From positions 124,001 through 188,000 of the forward strand of contig CANMNN010000004.1 of the NCBI GenBank assembly GCA_947499305.1: a stretch of DNA of 64,000 bases. The letters are read 5' to 3'. The stretch comes from an uncultured Arenicella sp. (GTDB lineage Bacteria > Pseudomonadota > Gammaproteobacteria > Arenicellales > Arenicellaceae). The notes beneath the pieces were generated by a model, which saw only the letters and a program-made list of their open reading frames with translations, searched no databases and was not told the DNA's origin. Of this stretch, positions 1-8,608 are shown piece after piece; the first letter of the stretch is position 1, and each line of letters opens with the position of its first letter. The position numbers and the translations under genes are program-made.

Positions 1-1
1 G

Positions 2-208
2 ATGTGCGCGGGAGCCTTAGTGCATTCGAGGGTAGGGCGAGTTGTTATTGCAGCAAAAGAACCCAGAGCTGGCGCGGCTGGATCTGTGATGAACATACTA
101 CAGCACGACCAGCTGAATCATCGTTGTGATGTTGAGTTCGGCTTGATGGCCGATGAGAGCGCTGCATTGCTTAAAGCTTTCTTTAAAGCCCGACGCAAAA
201 AATCATAG
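2..208 (+). CDS. tadA: tRNA adenosine(34) deaminase TadA, C-terminal part (5' end outside window)
   Basis: Only the last 68 codons are present; the frame is open to the left edge, so the first visible ATG is internal and not the start. It opens with MCAGALVHSR, the end of the PCxxC zinc-binding motif of TadA. It continues with the family's conserved tail: AGAAGSV, then LNHRCDVEFG, then FFKARRK. TadA deaminates A34 to inosine in the wobble position of tRNA-Arg(ACG). The upstream HAE active-site motif is not in the window. The gene runs convergently towards the HIT gene. Confidence 0.9.
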   Translation: MCAGALVHSRVGRVVIAAKEPRAGAAGSVMNILQHDQLNHRCDVEFGLMADESAALLKAFFKARRKKS

Positions 209-284
209 AATTCGATTAACTTTAGCGATAAAGGCGTTAGTAATATTGGTGAGGACGATTCGCTTGAATGATTGCCCACATGAG

Positions 285-698
285 TCAGAAACCATTTCTG
301 ATTTTTTCCGCAATTGCTTCTAAGCTATCGTTATCGGCGTTTATTTGCGCATGTGCTTTTGCCGTTAGGTAGCTGCCGGGGAGTATATGAAAGTGAATAT
401 GCGGGACAGTTTGTCCTGCTTGCTCACCGTTCAATTGGAATAAGGTAATTCCATCAGCATCGAGGCCTTTCTTAACAGCAGCGGCTACCAGTTTTACCTT
501 TGTGATTAGATTAGCTGCGCCTTCATCAGACAAGTCATGAATGGTTACTGCGGCCTCTTTAGGTATCACTAAAGTATGACCATCGGCTTGCGGCATGATG
601 TCCATAAACGCTAAAGTGTGCTCATCTTCGTAGACTTTGATACATGGAATTTCGTTGCGAAGGATTTTGGCGAAAATATTATTGTTGTCGTAAGTCAT
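285..698 (-). CDS. HIT-family nucleotide-binding protein (HinT-like)
   Basis: A 137-residue protein covering a complete histidine-triad domain. The signature H100-x-H102-x-H104 sits in TVPHIHFHILPG, and the N-terminal part has the usual IFAKILRNEIPC and GHTLVIPK elements. HIT proteins of this branch hydrolyse nucleoside phosphoramidates or adenylated substrates in the cytoplasm; the substrate here is unknown. It is divergent from the flavin reductase-like gene at 833 and convergent with tadA. The ATG start fits the family's usual N-terminus. Confidence 0.88.
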   Translation of the reverse strand: MTYDNNNIFAKILRNEIPCIKVYEDEHTLAFMDIMPQADGHTLVIPKEAAVTIHDLSDEGAANLITKVKLVAAAVKKGLDADGITLFQLNGEQAGQTVPHIHFHILPGSYLTAKAHAQINADNDSLEAIAEKIRNGF

Positions 699-832
699 TT
701 ATCTTTCTAAAAAATTGCAAAATAGGGCGAAAACAACCATAGCTAAACACTGCCCGTGTTTCAATCGTCGTATAAAAAGTTGATAATAGTGCGTATAGCT
801 TTCAAGTCGTAAGACAAATACAAGAACTTATA

Positions 833-1324
833 ATGACTCAAGTAAAACAACATCGCTCACTGCGAGATGCGTTTGGCCAATTTGCCACAGGCGTTACGGT
901 GGTAACCACTCGCGACGCAGATAATCAACCGATTGGAATTACCGCCAATAGTTTTGCTTCGGTTTCGTTAGAGCCTCCTTTGGTTTCTTGGTGTGTTGAT
1001 AAATCGTCCACACGATATAAAGAGTTCGTTGACGCTGAGTTTTTCACGATAAGTGTACTCACGGCCGAGCAACGAGACGTGTCTAATCTATTCGCAATGC
1101 GCAGTTGGGATGAAACGGTATTCGATGATGCCGATTGGTTTGAAGGTATGAACGGGGTACCTCAAATTGAGGGCGTAAGTGCTCGTTTTCATTGTAAAAC
1201 TGCGCATTTGTATGAAGGCGGCGATCACATCATTATTGTCGGTTCAGTACTTGATTACGAATCAGATGCGAGCGAGGCCTTAGTGTTCTTTCAAGGCAAC
1301 TATCGAAGCATGACTCAGAAGTAA
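833..1324 (+). CDS. Flavin reductase-like, FMN-binding domain protein
   Basis: A 163-residue single-domain protein of the flavin reductase (HpaC/RutF-like) family. Visible family marks are FGQFATGVTVVTT near the N-terminus, ITANSFASVSLEPPLVSWCV (flavin-contact strand, residues about 43-62) and a C-terminal FFQGNYR. Such proteins use NAD(P)H to reduce free FMN/FAD for a partner monooxygenase. No monooxygenase gene is adjacent, so the partner cannot be named. It is transcribed divergently from the HIT gene, leaving about 135 bp for two promoters. Confidence 0.82.
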   Translation: MTQVKQHRSLRDAFGQFATGVTVVTTRDADNQPIGITANSFASVSLEPPLVSWCVDKSSTRYKEFVDAEFFTISVLTAEQRDVSNLFAMRSWDETVFDDADWFEGMNGVPQIEGVSARFHCKTAHLYEGGDHIIIVGSVLDYESDASEALVFFQGNYRSMTQK

Positions 1325-1489
1325 ATCTAGGCGAGTCTTTCTGGATAGTGAGCTTTAGCCGAAGCTCTTTGGGTAACAATGGCTTGCCCGTTTTAACTGA
1401 GAATAGCCTTTGCATATACTATATGGCGGTGTCGCTGCTTTGCTTTCGGGCATTTTATCGCCCTAATAAATACTTTAATCGCTTGAAAC

Positions 1490-1891
1490 TCAGTCGCTGA
1501 TATTTTTAGCTGTACTTAGTAGCCGCTGGGCAGTTTGGCTTTCTAATGGCCAAGAAGAGCATAAGCCTGAATAGTATTTACCGTCATTATTGTATGCAAT
1601 AACTAAATAACTTTGGTTTTCTTCGTAGCGATAGCCGCAGGCAGCGCTACTTTTATCTGACCATAGATCTATCTTCGGTGGTAGATCTCCACTTACATTC
1701 TGGTCAATTAAAAACGTAAATAGGTTTTGGTATAAATGCGTACCCGTGTTTTTCACTTGAACTTGCCCCACGAATACGTAGTCATGTTCCACTAACCCGT
1801 TAAGTGAGTCAGGGTCAACGCAACTGCAAGCGTAAGCCTTATTGTGTGCAGAGTATGCTAAAGCCAAAAAAGGTATCGCTTGGTATTTCAT
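1490..1891 (-). CDS. Secreted NTR/TIMP-like small protein
   Basis: A 133-residue protein with a short hydrophobic N-terminus and a CSC triplet directly after the likely cleavage site (AYACSCVDP). It goes on with DYVFVGQV, AACGYRYEENQSYLVIAY and a late Cys in GLCSSW. This order (mature N-terminal CxC, VFVGxV, CGxxxxxGxxYLVYA, paired Cys) is that of bacterial proteins related to the netrin/TIMP OB-fold. Function is unknown; cysteine pairs suggest a disulphide-bonded periplasmic or surface protein. An AGAGGA ribosome-binding site lies about 6 bases before the ATG. It stands alone, with 165-220 bp gaps on both sides. Confidence 0.65.
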   Translation of the reverse strand: MKYQAIPFLALAYSAHNKAYACSCVDPDSLNGLVEHDYVFVGQVQVKNTGTHLYQNLFTFLIDQNVSGDLPPKIDLWSDKSSAACGYRYEENQSYLVIAYNNDGKYYSGLCSSWPLESQTAQRLLSTAKNISD

Positions 1892-2110
1892 TTTTTATCC
1901 TCTGGTGATCGAAGGCTGGGGACCTCAAGTGGTCAGTTGACGACCGACTGGCTAAACGGCTGATATATTGGAGTTCCCTTACCAAGAAATTTGGCCGAGA
2001 AAATAGTCGTGTCAATAGCCGTAGCTATAGAGCGTCAACCTAATCCGCTGCTCTACAAATGAGAATAGCTGAAGAATCTTAATTGTGTGAAGCGATACTT
2101 CTTAAAAAGG

Positions 2111-2419
2111 CTAGGTATTGAAATCAATCCCTTCTTCCCTTAATTGTTGTTCAAGTTCGGTATACCCTTCTAGGGCCATTAAAATACTCTCGCGCTCGTT
2201 TTGAGCAATATCTAACCAGCTTCTGTTTTCCACGGCGCCGATCATCGCGTAAAGAAAATTTAAGCTGATATTATCTTGGTGGTGAGCCTTCAATTTCAAG
2301 AATGCAAAGACCGCGCCAAATTCCTTGAGCTCTTGAGGAGTATTTATCCCGACAGCGATTAACTGCTGTTCTGTTTTGAGTCCAAGGCCTTTTAGGTCTC
2401 GTAGCCTTAAACTATCCAT
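2111..2419 (-). CDS. TfoX C-terminal-domain protein
   Basis: A 102-residue protein equivalent to the C-terminal domain of TfoX/Sxy. It starts LRDLKGLGLKTEQQLIAVGI (a helix-hairpin-helix-like segment), then has FGAVFAFLKLKA and ISLNFLYAMIGAVENRSW, all typical of the domain. TfoX regulators of competence usually carry an additional N-terminal domain of about 90 residues, which is absent here. Free-standing C-terminal domains are common and of unknown role. No competence gene is nearby, so no regulatory role is claimed. Confidence 0.75.
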   Translation of the reverse strand: MDSLRLRDLKGLGLKTEQQLIAVGINTPQELKEFGAVFAFLKLKAHHQDNISLNFLYAMIGAVENRSWLDIAQNERESILMALEGYTELEQQLREEGIDFNT

Positions 2420-2618
2420 ATCTGCTTAGGCTTAGCATCATATCGGCCGCGGAGACAGATCTATTTCCGCTAGGTAGTCTGATGCTATTGGGGTTGAAAA
2501 ACTTGTGACAGTTGAGTTTCGATGGGCAGGTAAATTGTTCGACATGAATATCTAATTATAAAATCATCGATTGAACCACAAGGCTAATCAGTACCGAGAC
2601 CCTTGATTGGAGTAATAG

Positions 2619-3890
2619 CTACTGCACCACTTCGGAAATCACTAAGTTGATCGGCTCTTCTGATGTGTTTTTACTTGGTATGACCGCTGACTGCAAATCA
2701 CCAGCTTCCGCAATCGGTTGCCCCGATTTTGATACTCGCGCGCTGACTATTACGTTTTCAAATTTTGAAAGCGTCATGGCAGTAACCATCGAATCGGCGT
2801 CGCTTAAAGTAATCGAAGAGGGTAGGTCCGCGACTCTTAATCGCTTTACGGCTAGCGGGGCCGGCGGGCCTTGTTGGGCTCTGGCAAAGATAAACACAAA
2901 ATCATTTGGATCAGCGAGCTGCGCCATTTGTGAGCTGAGACTTACGTTTAGAGTTAAGCCCTCTTGAACACCGGTCGGGATAGGGCTCTGTGTTTCTGGC
3001 GTAGTTTGGCTCTGTGGCGCAGTCTTACTGGGCGAAGTACTGGCGAAAGGGGTGTCGGACTCACCAAAGTTTTCTTGGATGATATTTCGCAGCTCTTGCT
3101 GTTGTTGAGGGGCATCATCTAGCAGTGGCACTAAGCGGCCCCAATGCGTCTTCGCCATGGCTTTGTCGCCACGCTGCGCTGCGCCTAGACCTGATAACCA
3201 GAGTGCCTGACGATTATCAGGATTTATGGTTAAGGCGCGATCTAGATATTGAGAAACTTCTTCAGTGATTTGCCCGCCAGCGGCTAGCGCCGTTGCGTCA
3301 GCGAGGGAGGCGTAGGCGTGCGCTGATTCCCCACCGAGTGTTAGGATGCGCTGATATCCTTGACGTGCGTCTTTGTATCGTCCAAGGGCTAAGTATGTTT
3401 GGGCTAATACCTGCCAGCCTTCAAGGTCATTGGGGTTTTCTTCTAGGCGCTTCTCCAAATCGCTAATCATGCTTTCAACTTGTTGTTGATTAGGTCGGCT
3501 TTGGGCTTCTACCGGGTCTAATGCCTTGGGAGTGCCAACTTGTAAATAAATACCGAGCGCGCTGAGCGGCAGAAACACGGCTAAAACGCCGATCGCTATC
3601 TTATTGGATCTTCGAGGGCCCGCGATGTCTTCTTGCGGAGCGTTATTGGCGATATCAATGTCGTGTGCCAGCGTGGTCTCGATTTCAAGCTTAAGGGCTT
3701 CATAATCAGTAGCAGAGATGCTGGCATTCTTCAGCTGTGCTTCAAGTTCTTCTAAGCGCTCCTTGGCGTAATGAATGTTCTGTTCCTGGCGTGCGTAAGA
3801 AACTGTGTTACGCGTTCTAAGCAACGGCCAGATGAGTATGGCGAGCGAAATTAGGACAATTACAGCGGCAATAATTATGAATGAAGTCAT
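2619..3890 (-). CDS. ccmI: Cytochrome c maturation protein CcmI
   Basis: Last gene of the ccm operon, 423 residues. Two hydrophobic segments (residues about 2-22 and 98-117) flank a charged coiled-coil stretch (QEQNIHYAKERLEELEAQL). TPR repeats follow (ENPNDLEGWQVLAQTYLALGR and neighbours, about 150-260), then a Pro/Ser/Thr-rich linker. The C-terminal beta-domain contains VSLSSQMAQLADPNDFVFIFARA. CcmI holds apocytochrome c and presents it to the CcmF/CcmH haem ligase at the periplasmic face. It starts 8 bp after the ccmH stop. Confidence 0.9.
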   Translation of the reverse strand: MTSFIIIAAVIVLISLAILIWPLLRTRNTVSYARQEQNIHYAKERLEELEAQLKNASISATDYEALKLEIETTLAHDIDIANNAPQEDIAGPRRSNKIAIGVLAVFLPLSALGIYLQVGTPKALDPVEAQSRPNQQQVESMISDLEKRLEENPNDLEGWQVLAQTYLALGRYKDARQGYQRILTLGGESAHAYASLADATALAAGGQITEEVSQYLDRALTINPDNRQALWLSGLGAAQRGDKAMAKTHWGRLVPLLDDAPQQQQELRNIIQENFGESDTPFASTSPSKTAPQSQTTPETQSPIPTGVQEGLTLNVSLSSQMAQLADPNDFVFIFARAQQGPPAPLAVKRLRVADLPSSITLSDADSMVTAMTLSKFENVIVSARVSKSGQPIAEAGDLQSAVIPSKNTSEEPINLVISEVVQ

Positions 3891-3898
3891 GGTGTCTA

Positions 3899-4435
3899 CT
3901 AGGTGTTGTCGCTATTAGTTTCGTTGGACGAGAGTTCATTGTTGATACCAATCGATGGAGTGTCTCGCAAGAGATTGCGAACCTTGATTCTCTCGGCATC
4001 GTCAGTAGCCTGTGTTGGCCTAAAAAGGTCATCTTCTTGTCGGCGCTTGATGTTTAAAATAAGGCCGATACTTACCAGAATCAATAACACGAATGGGCCA
4101 AGCCACAAAAAGGCAGTAGACCAATTAAACGGTGGTTCATACAAGACAAAGTCGCCGTAACGGTCTCGCATAAAAGCTTTGATCGTTGCGTCGCTATCAC
4201 CTTGTTTGATCATGTCTGCGGTTATGTCACGTAGATCCTTTGCCAGAGGCGCGTCTGAGCCTGCTAGGTTTTGGTTTTGACAGACTAAGCAGCGTAGTTG
4301 GTCTATGAGAGTTTTGTATCGCTTTTCCTGTTGTTTAGTTTCGAATTCAACGGCTTCGATCACAGCGTAACCGTATTGATTAGAGCCAACTAGAGCGACA
4401 ATCAAAGCGGTCAATAGGAGTGTTTTTCTCATCAT
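3899..4435 (-). CDS. ccmH: Cytochrome c maturation protein CcmH
   Basis: 178 residues with signal peptide, the redox motif LRCLVCQNQN (C49 and C52) and the conserved DLRDITADMIKQG and DRYGDFVLYEPPF. A transmembrane segment lies at about residues 107-128. CcmH reduces the disulphide of the apocytochrome CxxCH motif, working with CcmG, and is part of the haem-ligation complex with CcmF and CcmI. Only the short CcmH form is present, so CcmI is a separate gene, unlike the fused E. coli CcmH. Two consecutive ATGs open the frame; either could be used. Confidence 0.92.
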   Translation of the reverse strand: MMRKTLLLTALIVALVGSNQYGYAVIEAVEFETKQQEKRYKTLIDQLRCLVCQNQNLAGSDAPLAKDLRDITADMIKQGDSDATIKAFMRDRYGDFVLYEPPFNWSTAFLWLGPFVLLILVSIGLILNIKRRQEDDLFRPTQATDDAERIKVRNLLRDTPSIGINNELSSNETNSDNT

Positions 4436-4443
4436 AATAACAA

Positions 4444-4986
4444 CTAATTGTTGGGAGCGGTGTTGGTGCTCGCTGTGAGTAGTGGGAGCATCTCAGCGTT
4501 TACCAATTCACGCGTAATAGGGCCAGTATGCTTATAGATCACCTTACCCTCTTCATCGATAATGAACGTCTCAGGCACGGCTATAACGCCCCAATCAATG
4601 CCCACTCGCCCATCTTGATCAACAACCGACTTGTAGTAAGGATCGCCGCGCTCCTTAAGCCATTGAGCGGCTTCATCGTCTTTGTCTTTATAGTTTAAGC
4701 CAACAATAGGAGCCAAGCCTGCTCGCGCAATGTCATTGAGCACGGGGTGTTCATCGCGACAGGACACACACCATGATGCCCATACGTTAAGTATCCAACG
4801 CTTACCTTTTAGCTCACTCGGGTTGAATTGGTCAGTTTCGCTCGATAGCACGGGCAAGGTAAAGTCGGGCGCGGCTTTATCGATTCTTGTTGACGGTATG
4901 GCCTTTGGATTAAGTGTCAAGCCCTTGGCTAGTAGAAAGGCCATAGCAAAAAACGCAAGCAGAGGAATGATGTATTTTAGCTTCAT
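4444..4986 (-). CDS. ccmG: Thiol:disulphide interchange protein CcmG/DsbE
   Basis: Thioredoxin-like protein anchored by an N-terminal membrane segment (IIPLLAFFAMAFLLAKG). The active site is WASWCVSC, with the cis-Pro loop in AVPETFII. CcmG keeps CcmH or apocytochrome cysteines reduced in the periplasm, fed by DsbD/CcdA. The frame extends four codons further to a TTG at 4998, but the ATG at 4986 gives the family-like N-terminus MKLKYIIPLL and is preferred. It sits between ccmF and ccmH. Confidence 0.92.
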   Translation of the reverse strand: MKLKYIIPLLAFFAMAFLLAKGLTLNPKAIPSTRIDKAAPDFTLPVLSSETDQFNPSELKGKRWILNVWASWCVSCRDEHPVLNDIARAGLAPIVGLNYKDKDDEAAQWLKERGDPYYKSVVDQDGRVGIDWGVIAVPETFIIDEEGKVIYKHTGPITRELVNAEMLPLLTASTNTAPNN

Positions 4987-5001
4987 GTTAGCGCCCAAAC
5001 T

Positions 5002-6969
5002 CTAGGCTTGCACGTCAGCAAGTTGTTGTTTGGTCATTTTTTTGACTGGGCGACGGTAGCGCTTATCTGCGGTAGCTATTAATCCACCGAGTGCCATCAA
5101 AAGACCGCCTAGCCAAATACAGGCAACGAATGATTTGAGGTATAGCCGAACACTCCAGGCACCATCTTTCAGAGGCTCGCCTAGAGAAACATAGATATCG
5201 CGGCCAAGTGTGGTATTGATTGCGGCCTCGGTCATGGGGTTGCCCGATGAATAAAAACGTTTTTGTGGCTCTAACTTGAACATTGAACCTGATTTTGCGG
5301 TAACAATGAAGTCGCCCTGATCGGCAACATAATTTAATTCCTTAACTTTTCTAACACCATCGAAACTGAATTCGTAGTTGCCCATTTGATAGGTTTCGCC
5401 TGGCTCCAAACGTATGTCCTTCTCAATGCTGTAAGTATTTACATGTGCGACACCGATCACAAAAATACCGATACCGAAGTGAGCAACACTCATACCCCAG
5501 ATTGAAGCGGGTATCTTCTTAATGCCGGCGAATTTATCAGTCTGGTTTTTCAAGCGATCAAGAATGCTGTGCGCACTCCATAAGATTACCCAAATACCCA
5601 GCGTCAAACCGGCAAAGCCTCCATACTCAAATCCGTCGGTTGATAGCATCCAAGTAAATAGAGCACTTAAGGTCACGCTCATACTTAAGATGACGGCTAG
5701 TTGAGGGCTGAAGCGACTAATTTCATCACGCTTCCAGCGACTGGTTGAGCCAATGCCAACGACCACGGCTAGTGGGATGGTTAAAAGCGCAAACATAAAA
5801 TCAAAGTAGGGTGCGCCAACCGAAATCTTTTTGCCAATAGCGTCCATAAATATCGGCGCAAGCGTTCCGAGTAAGACCATGAACGCAGATATAACTAAAA
5901 GAATATTGTTAGTTAGTAGGCTAGTTTCTTTTGAGAATAACGAATAGTGCACATTACTGCTGAGCTTGTGCGCTCTTGCTGCGTAAAGGAGCAGCGAGCC
6001 GCCAACAACTATAGACAAAAATCTTAGAAGATATAAGCCACGTTCGGGGTCGCTTGCGAAGGAATGTACCGATGTCAGCACGCCAGAGCGCACTAGGAAT
6101 GTGCCAAGCAGACTAAGAGAGAACGCTAAAATTGCGAGCAAAACAGTCCATGCCTTGAACGCGCCGCGTTTTTCGGTTACTGCTAATGAATGGATCAATG
6201 CGGTGCCAACTAACCAAGGCATGAATGAGGCGTTTTCAACTGGGTCCCAGAACCACCAGCCGCCCCAACCGAGCTCGTAGTAGGCCCACCAGCTGCCCAA
6301 TACAATGCCAATGGTTAAGAATAACCAAGCAACAGTTGTCCAAGGTCGAGACCAACGGGCCCAAGCGGTGTCTAGTTTTCCGCTGAGCATAGCGGCAATA
6401 GCGAAGGCGAACACAACACTAAAACCGACATAACCCATGTACAACATCGGCGGATGAATTAGAAAGCCTGGATCCTGCAACAAGGGGTTCAGCTCTTGGC
6501 CATCAAGGGGTATTGGCGACAGTCGATTGAACGGGTTAGATGTGTAGAGCGTAAAGGATATGAAACCTATACTCACCATGCCCAAGATTGACAGCACGCG
6601 TGCGACCATATCGCGAGGTATTCCTCGGCTAAATTTTGCAACCAGTGCCGTCCAACTACTTAGCATTAATATCCAGAGCAGCAGTGAACCTTCGTGCCCG
6701 CCCCAAACTCCAGAGAGCCTATAAACAAGCGGTTGGTCTAAGTTCGATGTACGCGCTACGTATTCGATCGAAAAATCATTGAGGTAGAAGGCGTAGGTCA
6801 AAATCGCGTAAGACAAGGCAACGAGTAACCATTGGGTATAAGCCGCGGAGCGGCCAAACATCATCCAGCTTTGACGGCGTCTTATAGTGCCGGCGAGGGG
6901 CAATATACTTTGCACGATCGACACACAGAGTGCCAAGACCAAACAAAAATTTCCGAGTTCACCTAACAT
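5002..6969 (-). CDS. ccmF: Cytochrome c haem lyase subunit CcmF
   Basis: A 655-residue polytopic membrane protein. It carries the WWD haem-handling signature around residues 228-245 (WWAYYELGWGGWWFWDPVEN), plus PLVYRLSGVWGGHEGSLLLW and the FLIHPPMLYMGYVG segment with its axial-type His residues. About 15 membrane segments are visible and the length is normal for the family. CcmF joins haem, delivered by holo-CcmE, to apocytochrome c with CcmH/CcmI. It lies between ccmE and ccmG in the operon. Confidence 0.95.
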   Translation of the reverse strand: MLGELGNFCLVLALCVSIVQSILPLAGTIRRRQSWMMFGRSAAYTQWLLVALSYAILTYAFYLNDFSIEYVARTSNLDQPLVYRLSGVWGGHEGSLLLWILMLSSWTALVAKFSRGIPRDMVARVLSILGMVSIGFISFTLYTSNPFNRLSPIPLDGQELNPLLQDPGFLIHPPMLYMGYVGFSVVFAFAIAAMLSGKLDTAWARWSRPWTTVAWLFLTIGIVLGSWWAYYELGWGGWWFWDPVENASFMPWLVGTALIHSLAVTEKRGAFKAWTVLLAILAFSLSLLGTFLVRSGVLTSVHSFASDPERGLYLLRFLSIVVGGSLLLYAARAHKLSSNVHYSLFSKETSLLTNNILLVISAFMVLLGTLAPIFMDAIGKKISVGAPYFDFMFALLTIPLAVVVGIGSTSRWKRDEISRFSPQLAVILSMSVTLSALFTWMLSTDGFEYGGFAGLTLGIWVILWSAHSILDRLKNQTDKFAGIKKIPASIWGMSVAHFGIGIFVIGVAHVNTYSIEKDIRLEPGETYQMGNYEFSFDGVRKVKELNYVADQGDFIVTAKSGSMFKLEPQKRFYSSGNPMTEAAINTTLGRDIYVSLGEPLKDGAWSVRLYLKSFVACIWLGGLLMALGGLIATADKRYRRPVKKMTKQQLADVQA

Positions 6970-7016
6970 GTGTACAGTACTCCTTAGAGGTTCCTAACTT
7001 GGAGGTTCCCAAAATT

Positions 7017-7508
7017 TTAGTAGTCGACAGCGCCTTCGGCGTCATCACATTTATTGGCTTGCTGAAGCATGATAGCGTCAGCGGCTTCATTTGGAACATA
7101 ATTTTCGTCATGCTTTGCTAATACTTGCGATGCAATCAATAAAGCGCCTTTCCCATTGCGTTCTTCAGGTTCGCTAGTGCTGAATTTTCCAATTGTAACG
7201 ATTGCCTGACCTTCTCTGAAAAGGTCAGGAAGAATGCCGGTGTATTGTATCGTGACGTCACTCTCGCAATCAGTGATTCCAAAGCGCTGTGTTACTCCGT
7301 CTTCTAAGCGCGTGACGCTGCCTTTTCTCACTAAGCCAGCTAGTCGGTAAGTCTGTTTCTCATCGAAACCGTCTTGATTTATCTGAGTCGGTGTGCGGAA
7401 GTATTCGAAGCTACTTTGCATTGACATAATTGCAAAGAATGTTGCGGCACCTACGCCAGTGATAATTAAGGCAACTATTGCAAAACGCTTTTTCTGACTG
7501 GGGCTCAT
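7017..7508 (-). CDS. ccmE: Haem chaperone CcmE
   Basis: 163 residues. An N-terminal membrane anchor (FAIVALIITGVGAATFFAIM) is followed by the OB-fold core with YRLAGLVRKGSV and YTGILPDLFREGQAIVTIG. The haem-binding motif AKHDENYVPNE supplies the covalent haem ligand His133 and the neighbouring Tyr137. CcmE receives haem from CcmC and hands it to CcmF. The C-terminus is short and acidic. There is an 80 bp gap to ccmD, larger than the other spacings in the operon, with no obvious terminator. Confidence 0.95.
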   Translation of the reverse strand: MSPSQKKRFAIVALIITGVGAATFFAIMSMQSSFEYFRTPTQINQDGFDEKQTYRLAGLVRKGSVTRLEDGVTQRFGITDCESDVTIQYTGILPDLFREGQAIVTIGKFSTSEPEERNGKGALLIASQVLAKHDENYVPNEAADAIMLQQANKCDDAEGAVDY

Positions 7509-7588
7509 GGGTGGTTTTAAAGCTCTACTGTACGGTGTCTCTGGGTCGCATGATTTTGCGACTAATAATTTGGTGCCAAGCGTGGCCG

Positions 7589-7771
7589 CTAAGCGTCGTT
7601 TTTTTGATCAAGTTGTTCTCGGTGTATCTGCCGCAAAATTTCACTTCGGATTCTAGCATTTCGACGTTTAGGGTAGATCACAAAGCAGATCAAAACCGCT
7701 AGCGTTAAGCCCCAGCACGTCCAAACTTCGAAGGCGTAGCCGCCCATGTGAAAAAACTCTGACCAATTCAT
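7589..7771 (-). CDS. ccmD: Haem exporter accessory protein CcmD
   Basis: A 60-residue single-pass membrane protein. It has the typical opening FFHMGGYAFEVWTCWGLT, a membrane segment (LTLAVLICFVIYP) and a basic cytoplasmic tail. CcmD stabilises CcmC-CcmE and helps release holo-CcmE from the CcmABC complex. Identification rests on the MGGY motif, the length and the position between ccmC and ccmE. Confidence 0.9.
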   Translation of the reverse strand: MNWSEFFHMGGYAFEVWTCWGLTLAVLICFVIYPKRRNARIRSEILRQIHREQLDQKNDA

Positions 7772-7786
7772 AATTTTGCCTACGTA

Positions 7787-8560
7787 CTATCTTGTTTTGT
7801 CGCTAACAATTTCTTTAACCCATCGGCTTTTGCGCTCATTGTCGAGCACTTTAGCTTGCATACTTAGAAAAAGGGCGTATCCATAAAAAAACATGAAGCC
7901 AACGGCCATGAATGCCAGTGGTAGTAGCATTTCTGGTGGCATCTTGGGGCCACCTTCGACAAATACAGTCGGCCCTTGATGGAGACTGCTCCACCATTCC
8001 ACTGAATAATGGATAATTGGCACAATGACCACTCCAACAACCGCCAGTAAGGCTGTTGCCTTTTCTGCGGTTTTTCGCTCTTCAAAAGCGTAGTAAACAG
8101 CCATAATGCCGAAATAGAGAAACAGGAGAATAAGCTCAGATGTTAAGCGGGCATCCCAAACCCAATATGTGCCCCAGATTGGCTTGCCCCAGATTGAGCC
8201 GGTGAGCAGCGCTAGTGCTGTAAATGCTGCACCGATAGGGGCCGAACAAATAGTCACCACAAACGCCATTTTCATTCGCCAGATTAAGCCAATCGCGCCA
8301 GCGGTTGCCATCACAACGTAAACAAATAGAGACATCCATGCTACGGGCACATGCACAAATAGAATTCGAAAACTGTCACCCTGTTGATAATCGGCTGGGG
8401 CAACAAACAGTCCAAAATAAGTGCCAAAAAGGCTAAGAGCCAAAAATAGAAACCCAAATACCGGTGTCGTATATTGGCTAATCGTGTAGAACTCGCGCGG
8501 TGACCCGAGACGATGGTAGGTACTTGATAGGAAGTTCCAAATAGATTTTAGCGGGTTCAC
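7787..8560 (-). CDS. ccmC: Haem transporter/ligase subunit CcmC
   Basis: 257 residues with six membrane segments. The WWD-type motif is WGTYWVWDARLTSELILLFL, and the conserved FRILFVHVPVAWMSLF and HYSVEWWSSLHQGPTVF carry the axial His residues. CcmC loads haem onto CcmE at the periplasmic face. The start codon is GTG. It lies 15 bp upstream of ccmD and about 48 bp downstream of ccmB. Confidence 0.95.
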   Translation of the reverse strand: MNPLKSIWNFLSSTYHRLGSPREFYTISQYTTPVFGFLFLALSLFGTYFGLFVAPADYQQGDSFRILFVHVPVAWMSLFVYVVMATAGAIGLIWRMKMAFVVTICSAPIGAAFTALALLTGSIWGKPIWGTYWVWDARLTSELILLFLYFGIMAVYYAFEERKTAEKATALLAVVGVVIVPIIHYSVEWWSSLHQGPTVFVEGGPKMPPEMLLPLAFMAVGFMFFYGYALFLSMQAKVLDNERKSRWVKEIVSDKTR

Positions 8561-8608
8561 AATGCTTACCGGAATAGCTTATTTAAGTGTTTTATACGTT
8601 ATGTTCAG

